A stretch of DNA of 49,558 bases from a virus, in the IMG/VR virus record IMGVR_UViG_3300023082_000014, positions 1 to 49,558 of that record, one strand, 5' to 3'. A program made the position numbers and the translations under genes. How positions within the stretch are numbered: position 1 is the stretch's first letter; each line of letters begins with the position of its first letter. The notes under the pieces were generated by a model, which was given only the letters and a program-made list of their open reading frames with translations, was not told where the DNA came from and ran no database searches. Of the stretch, positions 31,915 through 39,084 are shown in pieces.

Positions 31915-33039
31915 TCAGGCCGCCGGAGGCGCGTCGTGAAAGACGTCCATCTGTGCGGCGCCGTTTAGCCAGGCTGCGTCAATACGGGCGCGCGCCATGC
32001 CTGCGTAATCGGGGTTCAGCTCGCAGATGATGGATCGACGACCCTCCTGCATCGAAACCAGCGAGGTGGTACCGGCACCGCCGAATGGGTCCAACACAAC
32101 GCCGCCGCGCGGCGCACCAGCCAGAATGCAAGGTCGTATCAGGTCGGGCGGGAACGTGGCGAAGTGAGCGCCCTTGAAACTGTGCGTGGCCACCGTCCAG
32201 ACGCTGCGTTTATTTCTGGTCAGCACGTCCCAGCTGCTTGGCTCACGATCTGGTCGATGCGTACCCTTGCTTTGTCCTGGAATCGTCTGCTCGCGCTTCG
32301 AGCCTTCACGCTGGAAGCTGTCTCGATTACTGCGGCTTCCACCGACTGCTTTCATTGGCCCATTTGTTTTGCCTGGAACCCGCTCGCTTCCTGCCTGGCT
32401 TTCGATGTCCTGCGACCACCGCGCCTCGCTGCTTTCGGCAGCCGGCTCTCGAATTGCCTGCATGTCGCAGTGGTACCGGCGCGACTTGCTGAGCAGAAAC
32501 AAGTACTCGTGAGCTTTTGTGCAGCGGTCGCGCGTCGACTCGGGCATTGGGTTCGGCTTGTGCCAGATGATGTCCTGCCGGAGGTACCAACCGTCGTCCT
32601 GCAACGCGAAAGCCAGACGCCACGGCATGCCCATCAAGTCTTTCGGCTTCAGACCGTAGCCTTTGGGGTCCGACGTGGTCTTCCGCGCTCGCTTCGGATG
32701 ATTGGTTATCGATTTTCGCTGCATGGCGCTGGCGTTATAGGCGCTGTTGCCATGGGAGGTGGTCCGGCCTTCAGCACCCCAACTTCCGGCGTAGCTGTCA
32801 CCCATGTTCACCCAGATCGTGCCGTCGGCGCGGAGTACTCGACGCACTTCGCGGAACACGGCAACCAGGCGCGCGATGAACTCGGCGGGCGTTTCTTCCA
32901 AGCCGATCTGACCGTCGACGCCGTAATCCCGCAGCCCGAAGTACGGCGGGCTTGTCACGCAGGTGTGAACTGACTGGTCCGGCAGCGTCCGCATCATATC
33001 GATGCAGTCGCCAACCAGAATCTGGTGCTGCTGGCTCAT
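31915..33039 (-). CDS. DNA amino-methyltransferase, beta class (N4-cytosine or N6-adenine)
   Basis: 374 residues. The catalytic motif TSPPY (29-33) precedes the SAM-binding motif DPFGGAGTT (317-325), followed by 'IICELNPDYAGMARARI'. This order defines the beta class. The long middle (about 80-300) would hold target recognition. It stands directly upstream of the C5 methyltransferase in the same operon, so the phage carries two different DNA-modifying activities. Confidence 0.94.
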   Translation of the reverse strand: MSQQHQILVGDCIDMMRTLPDQSVHTCVTSPPYFGLRDYGVDGQIGLEETPAEFIARLVAVFREVRRVLRADGTIWVNMGDSYAGSWGAEGRTTSHGNSAYNASAMQRKSITNHPKRARKTTSDPKGYGLKPKDLMGMPWRLAFALQDDGWYLRQDIIWHKPNPMPESTRDRCTKAHEYLFLLSKSRRYHCDMQAIREPAAESSEARWSQDIESQAGSERVPGKTNGPMKAVGGSRSNRDSFQREGSKREQTIPGQSKGTHRPDREPSSWDVLTRNKRSVWTVATHSFKGAHFATFPPDLIRPCILAGAPRGGVVLDPFGGAGTTSLVSMQEGRRSIICELNPDYAGMARARIDAAWLNGAAQMDVFHDAPPAA

Positions 33040-33103
33040 GGTTCGATTCCATGCGAAGTGAAAAATGGCCTACGCTTACCGCTCCACAGGAAGGGATACG
33101 GTC

Positions 33104-33304
33104 ATGAGCGAAGACAGAGAGTTGGCGCTGGAAACGGCACTGATATTTGTAATGGCCGAAATCAGGAAGCGGGGTATTGATCCCGATGAAGTCACAGAGA
33201 TCGTTGCGACGTGCCTGCTTGAATCAGATGTCCGGCCGCATATTGGGTCTCAGGCTGTGATTGCCATCGAGGCCGCGGTTGATGCGCTGCCCGTGACTCA
33301 CTGA
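33104..33304 (+). CDS. Small acidic protein encoded against the leftward operon
   Basis: 66 residues (MSEDRELALETALIFVMAEI...) from the ATG at 33104, with GGAAGGG eight bases upstream; an ATG at 33065 adds 13 residues. It is helical. It fills the gap between two minus-strand genes and ends base-to-base against the clamp-like gene's stop. The intact frame, composition and tight packing suggest it is real, which would make it the only rightward gene in this operon. Confidence 0.55.
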   Translation: MSEDRELALETALIFVMAEIRKRGIDPDEVTEIVATCLLESDVRPHIGSQAVIAIEAAVDALPVTH

Positions 33305-34009
33305 TCAGGCGGCTTCAGATTCGGTTTCTGCTTCGGTCCAGGCCGGCAGAAACCCTTTCATTTCCTCGCCGCGCATCGGCATGAGCACACCGACAAAAAG
33401 CTCGTTCAGGTCAAGGCGATTGAACCGCACGATTACTGAGCCGTTTTCCTCGCCAGTTTCAAGGTGCATCCCGCCGCCTCCGAAACGCTTCTGCCCGGAA
33501 AGCATGACGCCGATCTTGTTGAATACTTCCAGGTATTCACCGTTAAAGCACGGATACGAGCCCTCGAATTTCTGGCGTTTCTTTGGAATCACGCGGCGCC
33601 AATTTGGAAAGATGCCGTCGACAAGTTCGGTTTTCTCAGTCAGGTGCGAAAATTTCCCGAACATTTCTGGCTCCTCCGCGACGTCGGCCAGGCTGGTGAT
33701 GAGCGAAAATTTTTCCGCGATCCAGAGCAGCGCGGGCGGCTCTCCATCCGGTCCTTTGCGGGTTGTGCAGGCAGAAAGCATCCGCTTAGAGACGGTGCCG
33801 ATGAGTACCGACTTGTGTTCAGGATGAATCCAACCGTCAGGGTCGTGCATAGCGCCCATGAAGTGACCGTTTGTGGCGACGATGAGGACGCCGCCGGCGG
33901 CATGGGGCTCAATCTGGACTGCGTTGAGGTAGTAGCGAACATCACCCTTGGCGGCGCACTGGTGGATGGCTGCGAAGTACTTCGGATTGACGCGGGCGAG
34001 GTATTTCAT
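33305..34009 (-). CDS. Sliding-clamp-like protein (DnaN domains II-III only)
   Basis: 234 residues from the ATG at 34009, with GGAG six bases upstream (an ATG at 34021 adds four). Three DnaN hallmarks occur in order: VATNGH (44-49; DnaN ATDGH), DGIFPNWRRVIP (131-142; DnaN EGxFPDYRRVLP) and a C-terminal VLMPMR (208-213; DnaN V/MPMRL), which in DnaN helps form the partner-peptide pocket. The length equals DnaN minus its first domain. It might replace, bind or poison the host clamp; ring formation without domain I would need a different interface. Confidence 0.82.
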   Translation of the reverse strand: MKYLARVNPKYFAAIHQCAAKGDVRYYLNAVQIEPHAAGGVLIVATNGHFMGAMHDPDGWIHPEHKSVLIGTVSKRMLSACTTRKGPDGEPPALLWIAEKFSLITSLADVAEEPEMFGKFSHLTEKTELVDGIFPNWRRVIPKKRQKFEGSYPCFNGEYLEVFNKIGVMLSGQKRFGGGGMHLETGEENGSVIVRFNRLDLNELFVGVLMPMRGEEMKGFLPAWTEAETESEAA

Positions 34010-34091
34010 GGTTTTCTCCATGGCGTGCGCCGTCCTCTGATACGGGACGGTTGCGAATAGTTTGGTGGTGGGCAGTGAGTGGTGACTCGCG

Positions 34092-34469
34092 TTACGCCTG
34101 CGTTACATCGGAGGTCAGATGTTCGCTATGTGCGACATCGTCGTCCCCTTCGTCCGCATCAGGATCGACCTCGGCGAGGCCGGCAGCTTCCAGCTGACGC
34201 GTCATTTCCTCGGTAATAACAAAACCTGACGTGTGAGGCTTGAGTATCCGTGCGGCTTCTTCGTGTGGCGCCCTGAGCACGTGCAGCACCAGGGTTTGAT
34301 ACAACTCCTGCGCATTGTCGAAGCCGTGCTGCTTGAGAAACTCAGGCAGCTGCGCGGCGATGCCCTGAGCCACCTCAATCGTTACTGTTGCGATTCCCAG
34401 CTCGGCCTTCTTTTGCTTCTGCCTCAGGCGGTACGCTGCGGCGTGCTTTGCAGCTGGTGTCTGTTCCAT
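34092..34469 (-). CDS. Small early protein, possibly DNA-binding
   Basis: 125 residues from the ATG at 34469 (GGAG eight bases upstream). 'KHAAAYRLRQKQKKAELGIATVTIEVAQGIAAQLPEFLKQHGF' resembles a short strand plus two helices, as in ribbon-helix-helix proteins. The C-terminal 30 residues are strongly acidic. Function unknown. Confidence 0.72.
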   Translation of the reverse strand: MEQTPAAKHAAAYRLRQKQKKAELGIATVTIEVAQGIAAQLPEFLKQHGFDNAQELYQTLVLHVLRAPHEEAARILKPHTSGFVITEEMTRQLEAAGLAEVDPDADEGDDDVAHSEHLTSDVTQA

Positions 34470-34553
34470 CGGGTGCATCTCCGATCTGATGCGCTGGCAG
34501 GTTTAGCCAGGTCTGGCGCCGACGCTGATTGGCGCACTTGAAAAGACGCCTCA

Positions 34554-34868
34554 TCAGGTGGCCTGGGTAAATGAGATGTCGTGCTCGCGGGCGGTGAGGG
34601 CGACGGTGCGGGTATCGACGCCGATCTTCATGCCGATCTGGCGAGCGTTAAGTCCCGCTTCGGCCAGTTTACGAATCCGCGGTGCACGCTTGGCTCGCTT
34701 GGCCTTGAGCGTTTCCAGATGATTCGTGGTGCCCAGCAGCGGCGCGTTGGCGCTGACGCCCTGGTCGATGTGCTGAATGCGATGGCCGGTGGCGAGGAAG
34801 TGATCGATCTGCGCGGACAGCTGGGCGATCGCCTGCTTGTGCTGGTCCGGTACGCTCTCGCCAATCAT
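34554..34868 (-). CDS. HTH DNA-binding protein
   Basis: 104 residues. The N-terminal half is helical ('DQHKQAIAQLSAQIDHFLATGHRIQHID'). The C-terminal 'RAPRIRKLAEAGLNARQIGMKIGVDTRTVALTAREHDI' is a clear helix-turn-helix. It could regulate the leftward operon. It overlaps the upstream gene by four bases. Confidence 0.78.
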   Translation of the reverse strand: MIGESVPDQHKQAIAQLSAQIDHFLATGHRIQHIDQGVSANAPLLGTTNHLETLKAKRAKRAPRIRKLAEAGLNARQIGMKIGVDTRTVALTAREHDISFTQAT

Positions 34869-35152
34869 TGCAGCACCGCCTGCGACAGCGTCACAACCAC
34901 AGCATCGGCGCGCGCTTCGAGGGCCTGAGCAAAATTCGATGCCTCCTTGTAGCTGAAGCGGAAGCCGCGGACCTTTCCGGTGCTCAGCTCCACGACGTGC
35001 CAGGCATTGGCGCTCTTCGCGACGACCTGGTAGCGAATCTTCTGGGCTGGCGGCTCTTTACCGATCATGGCGTAGAACTCCGCTGTAGCGAGGTGAGTGC
35101 GAGCGCGCATGGCGTTCAGGCCATCCACGCGCTGCTGAATTTGTGGGTGCAT
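34865..35152 (-). CDS. Hypothetical early protein
   Basis: 95 residues with GGAGAAAGG before the ATG. 'AQKIRYQVVAKSANAWHVVELSTGKVRGFRFSYKEASNFAQALEARA' is a compact alpha/beta pattern. Function unknown; coupled to the downstream HTH gene. Confidence 0.75.
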   Translation of the reverse strand: MHPQIQQRVDGLNAMRARTHLATAEFYAMIGKEPPAQKIRYQVVAKSANAWHVVELSTGKVRGFRFSYKEASNFAQALEARADAVVVTLSQAVLQ

Positions 35153-35256
35153 GTCCTTTCTCCAGTTCGTTGCGTGTACTCGTCAGCACTCTGGCCGCCT
35201 GACGTAAGCCGATTGGGCGCAGGGGAGAGTGCTGGCGGGTAAACGCTGGATGAAAA

Positions 35257-35280
35257 AAAGCCCCATCAAACTGGGGCTTT
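35257..35280. terminator. Bidirectional terminator-like hairpin in the leftward operon
   Basis: AAAGCCCCA/TGGGGCTTT stem (35257-35265, 35272-35280) with A-run and T-run on both sides. It stands about 100 bp upstream of the 35152 start inside the leftward operon, so early transcription must read through it, perhaps by antitermination. Confidence 0.65.
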
Positions 35281-35590
35281 TCATTTAGCTGGTTCACGAG
35301 GCCTCCCTACGTGAGCCTTGCTCGCCGGCGCCGCCTGATGCGGTAGGCCGGTATCTGTCTGTTATTTCATGGCGGTCATCCCCCGTTGTTCGCTCACTGG
35401 GAAGGCAGTGGCCACCTGTTGAATGGAGTGCAGATGCCCGGTGCTGATCTCCGGGTTGATGGCCTAACTCATCTAGGGCTCAGTAGCTCATCAGCGAGCC
35501 TCGGCTTGCCCGTCAGCCCGGGCATTCGTCTGCTCTGCCGGTTACGTCATCCGGCGCCGAGTTCCACGGCCGTCACCATTTCCTCCCAAC
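35281..35590. other. Gap without a confident gene; possible gene remnants on the minus strand
   Basis: No frame has both a start and a ribosome-binding site of normal length. On the minus strand two open stretches lack start codons: one ends HSIQQVATAFPVSEQRG...MK (stop near 35366), another ends DRYRPTASGGAGEQGSRREA (stop near 35296). A GTG at 35297 with GGGAGG upstream opens a 79-codon frame that overlaps the 34865-35152 gene heavily. The stretches look protein-like, so this may be a decayed or frameshifted gene. Confidence 0.35.
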
Positions 35591-35791
35591 TTAAGAGCTC
35601 CCTCGGTCGGGCGATTGACGCAGGTGGGCGGTTATAGGCCGCAGTTTCGTCCGCATCAGAGAGTGATCGAAACACCAGGTCGCTACGCCTGCTTGTTTCC
35701 CGCCGCGTTTTTGGTATTGGCCGTCCAGCTCGTACCGGCCCAGGACATTCACGGGGCTTTGCGATCCTAGCGCTGCAGCCCGCTCGGGCAC
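35591..35791 (-). CDS. Possible small early protein
   Basis: 66 residues from a GTG, or about 54 from an internal GTG (VNVLGRYELDGQYQKRGGKQ...). It has no strong ribosome-binding site but lies immediately 3' of structured repeat copy A, and the sequence is not obviously a shadow. Low confidence. Confidence 0.35.
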   Translation of the reverse strand: MPERAAALGSQSPVNVLGRYELDGQYQKRGGKQAGVATWCFDHSLMRTKLRPITAHLRQSPDRGSS

Positions 35792-35804
35792 GCTTCGGTC
35801 ACTC

Positions 35805-35868
35805 TCCGATGCGGCCTGGTGCTGGGGAGTACCAGGGCATCGGGCAGTTAACGTCAGGCTGACGCTGG
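35805..35868 (-). repeat. Structured intergenic element, copy A
   Basis: In leftward RNA this reads CCAGCGTCAGCCTGACG, then a short linker and a long hairpin: CCGATGC/GCATCGG as the outer stem and CCTGGT/ACCAGG as the inner stem. It begins nine bases after a gene stop. The 30-bp first part matches copy B at 28 of 30 positions. It may be a regulatory RNA such as a put-like antiterminator, an operator pair or a mobile small repeat. Confidence 0.7.
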
Positions 35869-35876
35869 AGCGGTTT

Positions 35877-36647
35877 TCAATCGTCGAAACCGTATGAAAA
35901 GTCTCCTTCTTCGCAGTCGATCAGCAGAACGGCGTTGCCGAAATACAGAGATGCGAGCATTCGCTCCCACTTGGTGCGTACGCTTCGTTTCAGGGAAACC
36001 TTTTTATCGTCGAGCTGCGCGCTGTACACCTGGCCGAAGGCGACCTTTGGCTGCCAGCGGTCGCCGGTCTCTCGCTCGCCCTCGATCATCACGTGCAGGT
36101 TGTGTTTCAGCGAATAGTCACTGCGGCGTGAAGAGCTGTAGATGTTTTGACCCTCTGGCGCGGGGTCGAAGTAGATGTGGACGAATTTTCGGGTGTGAGA
36201 GTCGTCCTCTGTAATTCGAATTTCTGGTGCGCTCCAGTGGTCTTGGGCCGCTTCTTCTTTGTGGGCGTCTACGAACTCTTCCAGCAGCGCTTTCAGCGAA
36301 ACCTCCCCGGTTAGCAGACCTTCGCCGGTAAGTACCTCTGTAATTGAGGCATCTGCTTGGGCGAGGATCGCTGATTCCATGCCTGCGGCTTCCCAGCGCT
36401 CGCGCAAAGCCGTGGCGATCATGGCGTTGTAGCGCTGCAACTCGAAAACGTCAGTGACATTGGCCGGGAACGCTTTCTTCACTGCGTCCTTTATCGACTC
36501 GCCGATGGTGCCGTAGGAGCGGAATGCGTCGTCGACTACGCTCTTGAACATCTTGGCGATACCGTCATCGATCAACTCGCGAGGGCGATCAGACAACGCA
36601 TAGGCACTGACGCGTTCGGCCAGTAATTGCTGAAGGGTTTGTTCCAT
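35877..36647 (-). CDS. Early protein of unknown function flanked by repeats
   Basis: 256 residues from the ATG at 36647 (AGGAG upstream). The N-terminal half is helical ('LIDDGIAKMFKSVVDDAFRSYGTIGESIKDAVKKAF'); the C-terminal half is beta-rich ('FVHIYFDP', 'NLHVMIEGERETGDRWQPKVAFGQVY') and ends in an acidic 'LLIDCEEGDFSYGFDD'. The structured repeat lies on both sides of the gene. Longer starts to 36716 exist but lack a ribosome-binding site. Function unknown. Confidence 0.78.
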   Translation of the reverse strand: MEQTLQQLLAERVSAYALSDRPRELIDDGIAKMFKSVVDDAFRSYGTIGESIKDAVKKAFPANVTDVFELQRYNAMIATALRERWEAAGMESAILAQADASITEVLTGEGLLTGEVSLKALLEEFVDAHKEEAAQDHWSAPEIRITEDDSHTRKFVHIYFDPAPEGQNIYSSSRRSDYSLKHNLHVMIEGERETGDRWQPKVAFGQVYSAQLDDKKVSLKRSVRTKWERMLASLYFGNAVLLIDCEEGDFSYGFDD

Positions 36648-36781
36648 GGGTTGCTCCTTGCGGGTAGGTTGGATTTGAAGCTGCATTGGAATGTCGGTCC
36701 TGACCAAGTTGCTCAACTACGTCCGCCCGTTCGCATACAAACAGTTGGCCTGGATCAGCTTTTTTCATGGGGCGCCGACAT

Positions 36782-36835
36782 TCCGATGCAGCCTCTTTCA
36801 AGACGATCGGGCAGTTTTCGTCAGGCTGACGCTGG
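36782..36835 (-). repeat. Structured intergenic element, copy B
   Basis: It shares the 30-bp block with copy A (28/30) and the TCCGATGCxGCCT block (12/13); the stretch between is 10 bp shorter and different in sequence. In leftward RNA the CGTCAGCCTGACG palindrome is kept and CCGAT/ATCGG can still pair around a shorter inner hairpin. It begins 11 bases after the stop of the 36846-37034 gene. Confidence 0.7.
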
Positions 36836-36845
36836 CGCTGGTTGT

Positions 36846-37034
36846 CTATCTGCCGACTGCTTCCAGTTCGGCGTGACTGTCTTGCAGGCGCTGGATCAGC
36901 TCCAGTCTTTCCTGCCCGGTCAGGTGGCGTGCTGCGAGGTATAGCCCCTCGGCCAGCTCGCCGTCGAACTTCATCGAGCCCGCCGAGTGTTCCAGTTCGA
37001 TCGTGACGTGTTTGGTGGCGTCCAAGGGCGACAT
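36846..37034 (-). CDS. Small early protein
   Basis: 62 residues, 'MSPLDATKHVTIELEHSAGSMKFDGELAEGLYLAARHLTGQERLELIQRLQDSHAELEAVGR'-type composition: a beta hairpin, then two helices. It starts five bases after the preceding gene's stop. Function unknown. Confidence 0.68.
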   Translation of the reverse strand: MSPLDATKHVTIELEHSAGSMKFDGELAEGLYLAARHLTGQERLELIQRLQDSHAELEAVGR

Positions 37035-37039
37035 GCGTT

Positions 37040-37612
37040 TCAGTCGTAGCTGCTGCTGGAAGAGCTACTGTCGCTTGAGTAGCTGCACGAGCTATCGCTT
37101 GATGAGCTGCTCGAACCGTAATCGGCGCTGCTGCTGTTGCTCGAGCAGTGATCGGACGACGGTTGAGGTGCGCTGTCGAACGTCGTATTGAGCGGGCTGA
37201 ATGGGCTCAGCGGGTTCAGCGTGTTGGTTATATCCAAGCTGTTGTCATAGCTGGATCTTGCCGCCGTGCGAGATCGTGACGTGGTTGCTCCCGGCGAGGG
37301 CCTGAGCATCGCGACTCCAGCGGGATCGCTTTCATGTCGCGCCGCAACCAGATGCGCGATGGCGCGTTCGGCAGAGGCTTGCCCGTTGTCGCGGTCGTAA
37401 AGGCGAGTTTCAACTTCGTCGCGATCCAGGCTGATCTTCATCACTCGGCCCTCCAGGTAATCGAAGTGCTCGGTAACTTTGAGGATTTCTGCTGCCCGCT
37501 CTTTTGTCATATCGCGACGGCCGCGAGAATCCAAAAAGCTTATCCCTTGCTCGCGTGACGCATTGAAGAGTGCCGCCAAGACCTCTGCCTTATCCAAACC
37601 GCTGATGTTCAT
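37040..37612 (-). CDS. First gene of the leftward operon; polyserine C-terminal tail
   Basis: 190 residues from the ATG at 37612. Residues 1 to about 100 form a folded domain ('LDKAEVLAALFNASREQGISFLDSRGRRDMTKERAAEILKV...FDYLEGRVMKISLDRDEVETRLYDRDNGQASAERAIAHLV'), with a probable loose middle. The last about 40 residues are nearly all Ser with a few Asp, Tyr and Cys. The promoter PL lies about 290 bp upstream. The Ser tract may be a flexible or phosphorylatable tail; function unknown. Confidence 0.78.
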   Translation of the reverse strand: MNISGLDKAEVLAALFNASREQGISFLDSRGRRDMTKERAAEILKVTEHFDYLEGRVMKISLDRDEVETRLYDRDNGQASAERAIAHLVAARHESDPAGVAMLRPSPGATTSRSRTAARSSYDNSLDITNTLNPLSPFSPLNTTFDSAPQPSSDHCSSNSSSADYGSSSSSSDSSCSYSSDSSSSSSSYD

Positions 37613-37900
37613 GCTTGTGCCCTCCAGGGCGGTTGATTTCCCGTCTGGCCCTGAGCATCCAAGGCCAGCCAGTGAAATCTTTCCCATTGCCGCCGGGGTG
37701 GCGGGGCGCACTGCTTGCCGGGTCATTCACGCGGTTCTGACGTTTCGTCATCGATCAACCGCCCAGGGTTTTCCCTGTCGTTGGCAGGCTTTCCTCGTTC
37801 ACCTGTCTGATCGCCGGTCGCCGGTAGAGGCAATGCGGTCTGTTGATTTGTTGCGGCTGGCTGTTAAAGAGCGGTGCCGGTTATGTGTCGGCATGGGCAA
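37613..37900 (-). other. Leader region between PL and the first leftward gene
   Basis: About 285 bases without a credible gene. An upstream in-frame extension of the 37040 gene (to 37726) is open but has no ribosome-binding site. A long leader before the first early gene is where lambdoid phages place nut or put antitermination sites; no boxB-boxA pair was recognised here. Confidence 0.4.
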
Positions 37901-37929
37901 AATATAGGTCTGCACATATTTCTTGTCAA
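37901..37929 (-). promoter_or_regulatory. Early leftward promoter PL
   Basis: On the minus strand, consensus TTGACA (37929-37924), 17-bp spacer, TATATT (37906-37901). It abuts a repressor-like palindrome at 37929-37942 and reads into the leftward early operon. Confidence 0.88.
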
Positions 37930-37942
37930 TGGGTATGCCCAT
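37929..37942. promoter_or_regulatory. Putative left operator (OL) for cI/Cro
   Basis: ATGGGTATGCCCAT, with ATGGG/CCCAT arms, touches the -35 of PL. The half-site ATGGGTAT recurs at 39109-39116 in the cI-cro intergenic region, which supports a common repressor. Confidence 0.65.
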
Positions 37943-37960
37943 AAATTTTGGCGAAGACGA

Positions 37961-37983
37961 TAAAAAGCCCGCGAAAGCGGGCT
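37961..37983 (-). terminator. Terminator after the DUF1654 gene
   Basis: AGCCCGC/GCGGGCT stem with GAAA (+ strand) loop, followed in leftward RNA by a U-run (A-run at 37962-37966). It insulates the SOS-controlled gene from PL. Confidence 0.8.
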
Positions 37984-37987
37984 CCGT

Positions 37988-38239
37988 TCACAGGTCGATG
38001 TATCTTTTCCACCCTATTCGAACGCAGCCAGGCTGGAGGCGCTCTACTGTTATGCCATCGGTCTCATCCAGTTCCTGAAGTACTTGCTCCCAAGCTTCAG
38101 GCGTTTCGTCCTTGCGCCTGGTGATGTCCACGGCTTGGCGTTTCTGCACTTTCGGGTCAGACACTAGGCGCTGAATCCTGCGGCCTACCTGCTCATATGG
38201 AGTCGGCGAAAATGTGATGTTCGCGGTGCTTGGTGTCAT
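37988..38239 (-). CDS. DUF1654 protein, SOS-controlled
   Basis: 83 residues from the ATG at 38239, with GGAGGATGAC before it; the longer frame would start upstream of the LexA box and is rejected. 'SPTPYEQVGRRIQRLVSDPKVQKRQAVDITRRKDETPEAWEQVLQELDE' is the DUF1654 signature of Pseudomonas and its phages. A LexA box overlaps the promoter region, so expression should follow DNA damage. Function is not established. Confidence 0.88.
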   Translation of the reverse strand: MTPSTANITFSPTPYEQVGRRIQRLVSDPKVQKRQAVDITRRKDETPEAWEQVLQELDETDGITVERLQPGCVRIGWKRYIDL

Positions 38240-38258
38240 GTCATCCTCCATAGCAATA

Positions 38259-38274
38259 CTGTATGGATAGACAG
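38259..38274. promoter_or_regulatory. LexA (SOS) box upstream of the DUF1654 gene
   Basis: CTGTATGGATAGACAG is a perfect CTGT-N8-ACAG site and the palindrome extends to AATACTGT/ACAGTATT (38255-38278). It lies 20 bases upstream of the start codon. Confidence 0.92.
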
Positions 38275-38345
38275 TATTGGATCCGTCGTGAAACGGCAAT
38301 ACGGGAGGAGTACATTTGTTCTCCTTGAGCGAGAGCCCAAGAAAA

Positions 38346-38364
38346 AGCCCGCTCTGGGCGGGCT
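38346..38364 (-). terminator. Terminator after cI
   Basis: AGCCCGC/GCGGGCT stem (38346-38352, 38358-38364), followed in leftward RNA by UUUUUC. It lies 31 bases beyond the repressor stop. Confidence 0.8.
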
Positions 38365-38394
38365 GATCTTGATTCCTGAATCGGGGCGGAGAAC

Positions 38395-39048
38395 CTATAA
38401 GCGGGCGCTCATCTGCACAGCCACCCCGATTATCCGGCAGTTCTCATCGCATTCGACCATCTTGTATGCCGGGTTGAGCGGTTTCAGATATCGAACGCCG
38501 CCGTCCTCAACCAGCTTTTTGAAAGTGGCTTCGTTGCTGGCGGGAAGCTTCGCAATAACCAGTTTCCCGGGCTTCACGTCAGCCTCGGTATCAACCAGGA
38601 TCATCATTCCTTCCGGTACGCTGACTCCTGCAGGGGCCGTCATTGAGTCCCCTTTGACCTCAAGCCAGAACGCTGGACCCTTAGAGTCGTAGTCAGATGT
38701 CTCGTAGCGGTCTGAAAAACCATCTGGATAGGGCTGGACCGCCTCCTCCCAAGATCCGGCAGAGACCCAGCTGATAACTGGATACCGAAAAAGCATTTCG
38801 GGTTGGACCACGTCTTTCACGTTCGACGGCTCGGCAGCCTCAACCACCATGGGGCCCGCTCCGCTTTCGATCCAGATAGCAGAAACGCCACACGCTTTTG
38901 CGATGGATGCGTTGTAAGACGACCGCTGCGATCTGCCTCGTTCAAGATCCGAAATAGACGCTTGATCGATGCCCACGAGTTTCGCGAGCTGGGCCTGGGT
39001 TAGTCCTGCGTGCCGGCGAGCGGCCTTGATTCGGTCTTTGTATTCCAT
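38395..39048 (-). CDS. cI: Prophage repressor (cI), HTH plus S24 self-cleaving peptidase
   Basis: 217 residues from the ATG at 39048. The HTH is at about residues 16-50 ([25 protein letters not shown]). The cleavage site is Ala97-Gly98 (VSAGSW). The S24 catalytic pair is Ser135 (VKGDSM) and Lys177 (EATFKKL). RecA-stimulated cleavage would induce the prophage. The -10 of its promoter ends seven bases before the A of the ATG, so the message is probably leaderless, as lambda cI is from PRM. Confidence 0.95.
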   Translation of the reverse strand: MEYKDRIKAARRHAGLTQAQLAKLVGIDQASISDLERGRSQRSSYNASIAKACGVSAIWIESGAGPMVVEAAEPSNVKDVVQPEMLFRYPVISWVSAGSWEEAVQPYPDGFSDRYETSDYDSKGPAFWLEVKGDSMTAPAGVSVPEGMMILVDTEADVKPGKLVIAKLPASNEATFKKLVEDGGVRYLKPLNPAYKMVECDENCRIIGVAVQMSARL

Positions 39049-39055
39049 CTGGCGA

Positions 39056-39084
39056 TTATTACTGGCGCACCCATATCGTTGCAA
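39056..39084 (-). promoter_or_regulatory. Putative repressor maintenance promoter (PRM)
   Basis: On the minus strand, TTGCAA (39084-39079), 17-bp spacer, TAATAA (39061-39056). Transcription would start at or next to the cI ATG. Confidence 0.65.

Noticed and set aside
32164-32973. A 269-codon rightward open frame opposite the amino-methyltransferase gene.
   Set aside because: It is the antisense of a clearly conserved gene; its translation is Cys/Arg-rich with no family resemblance and no ribosome-binding site.
33035-33050. GGTTCGATTCC resembles a tRNA T-loop.
   Set aside because: No acceptor, anticodon or D-arm can be built around it; it overlaps the start of the amino-methyltransferase gene.
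35386-35637. An 83-codon rightward frame in the gap of the leftward operon.
   Set aside because: No ribosome-binding site and low-complexity Ser/Leu composition; the leftward frames there look more protein-like although broken.
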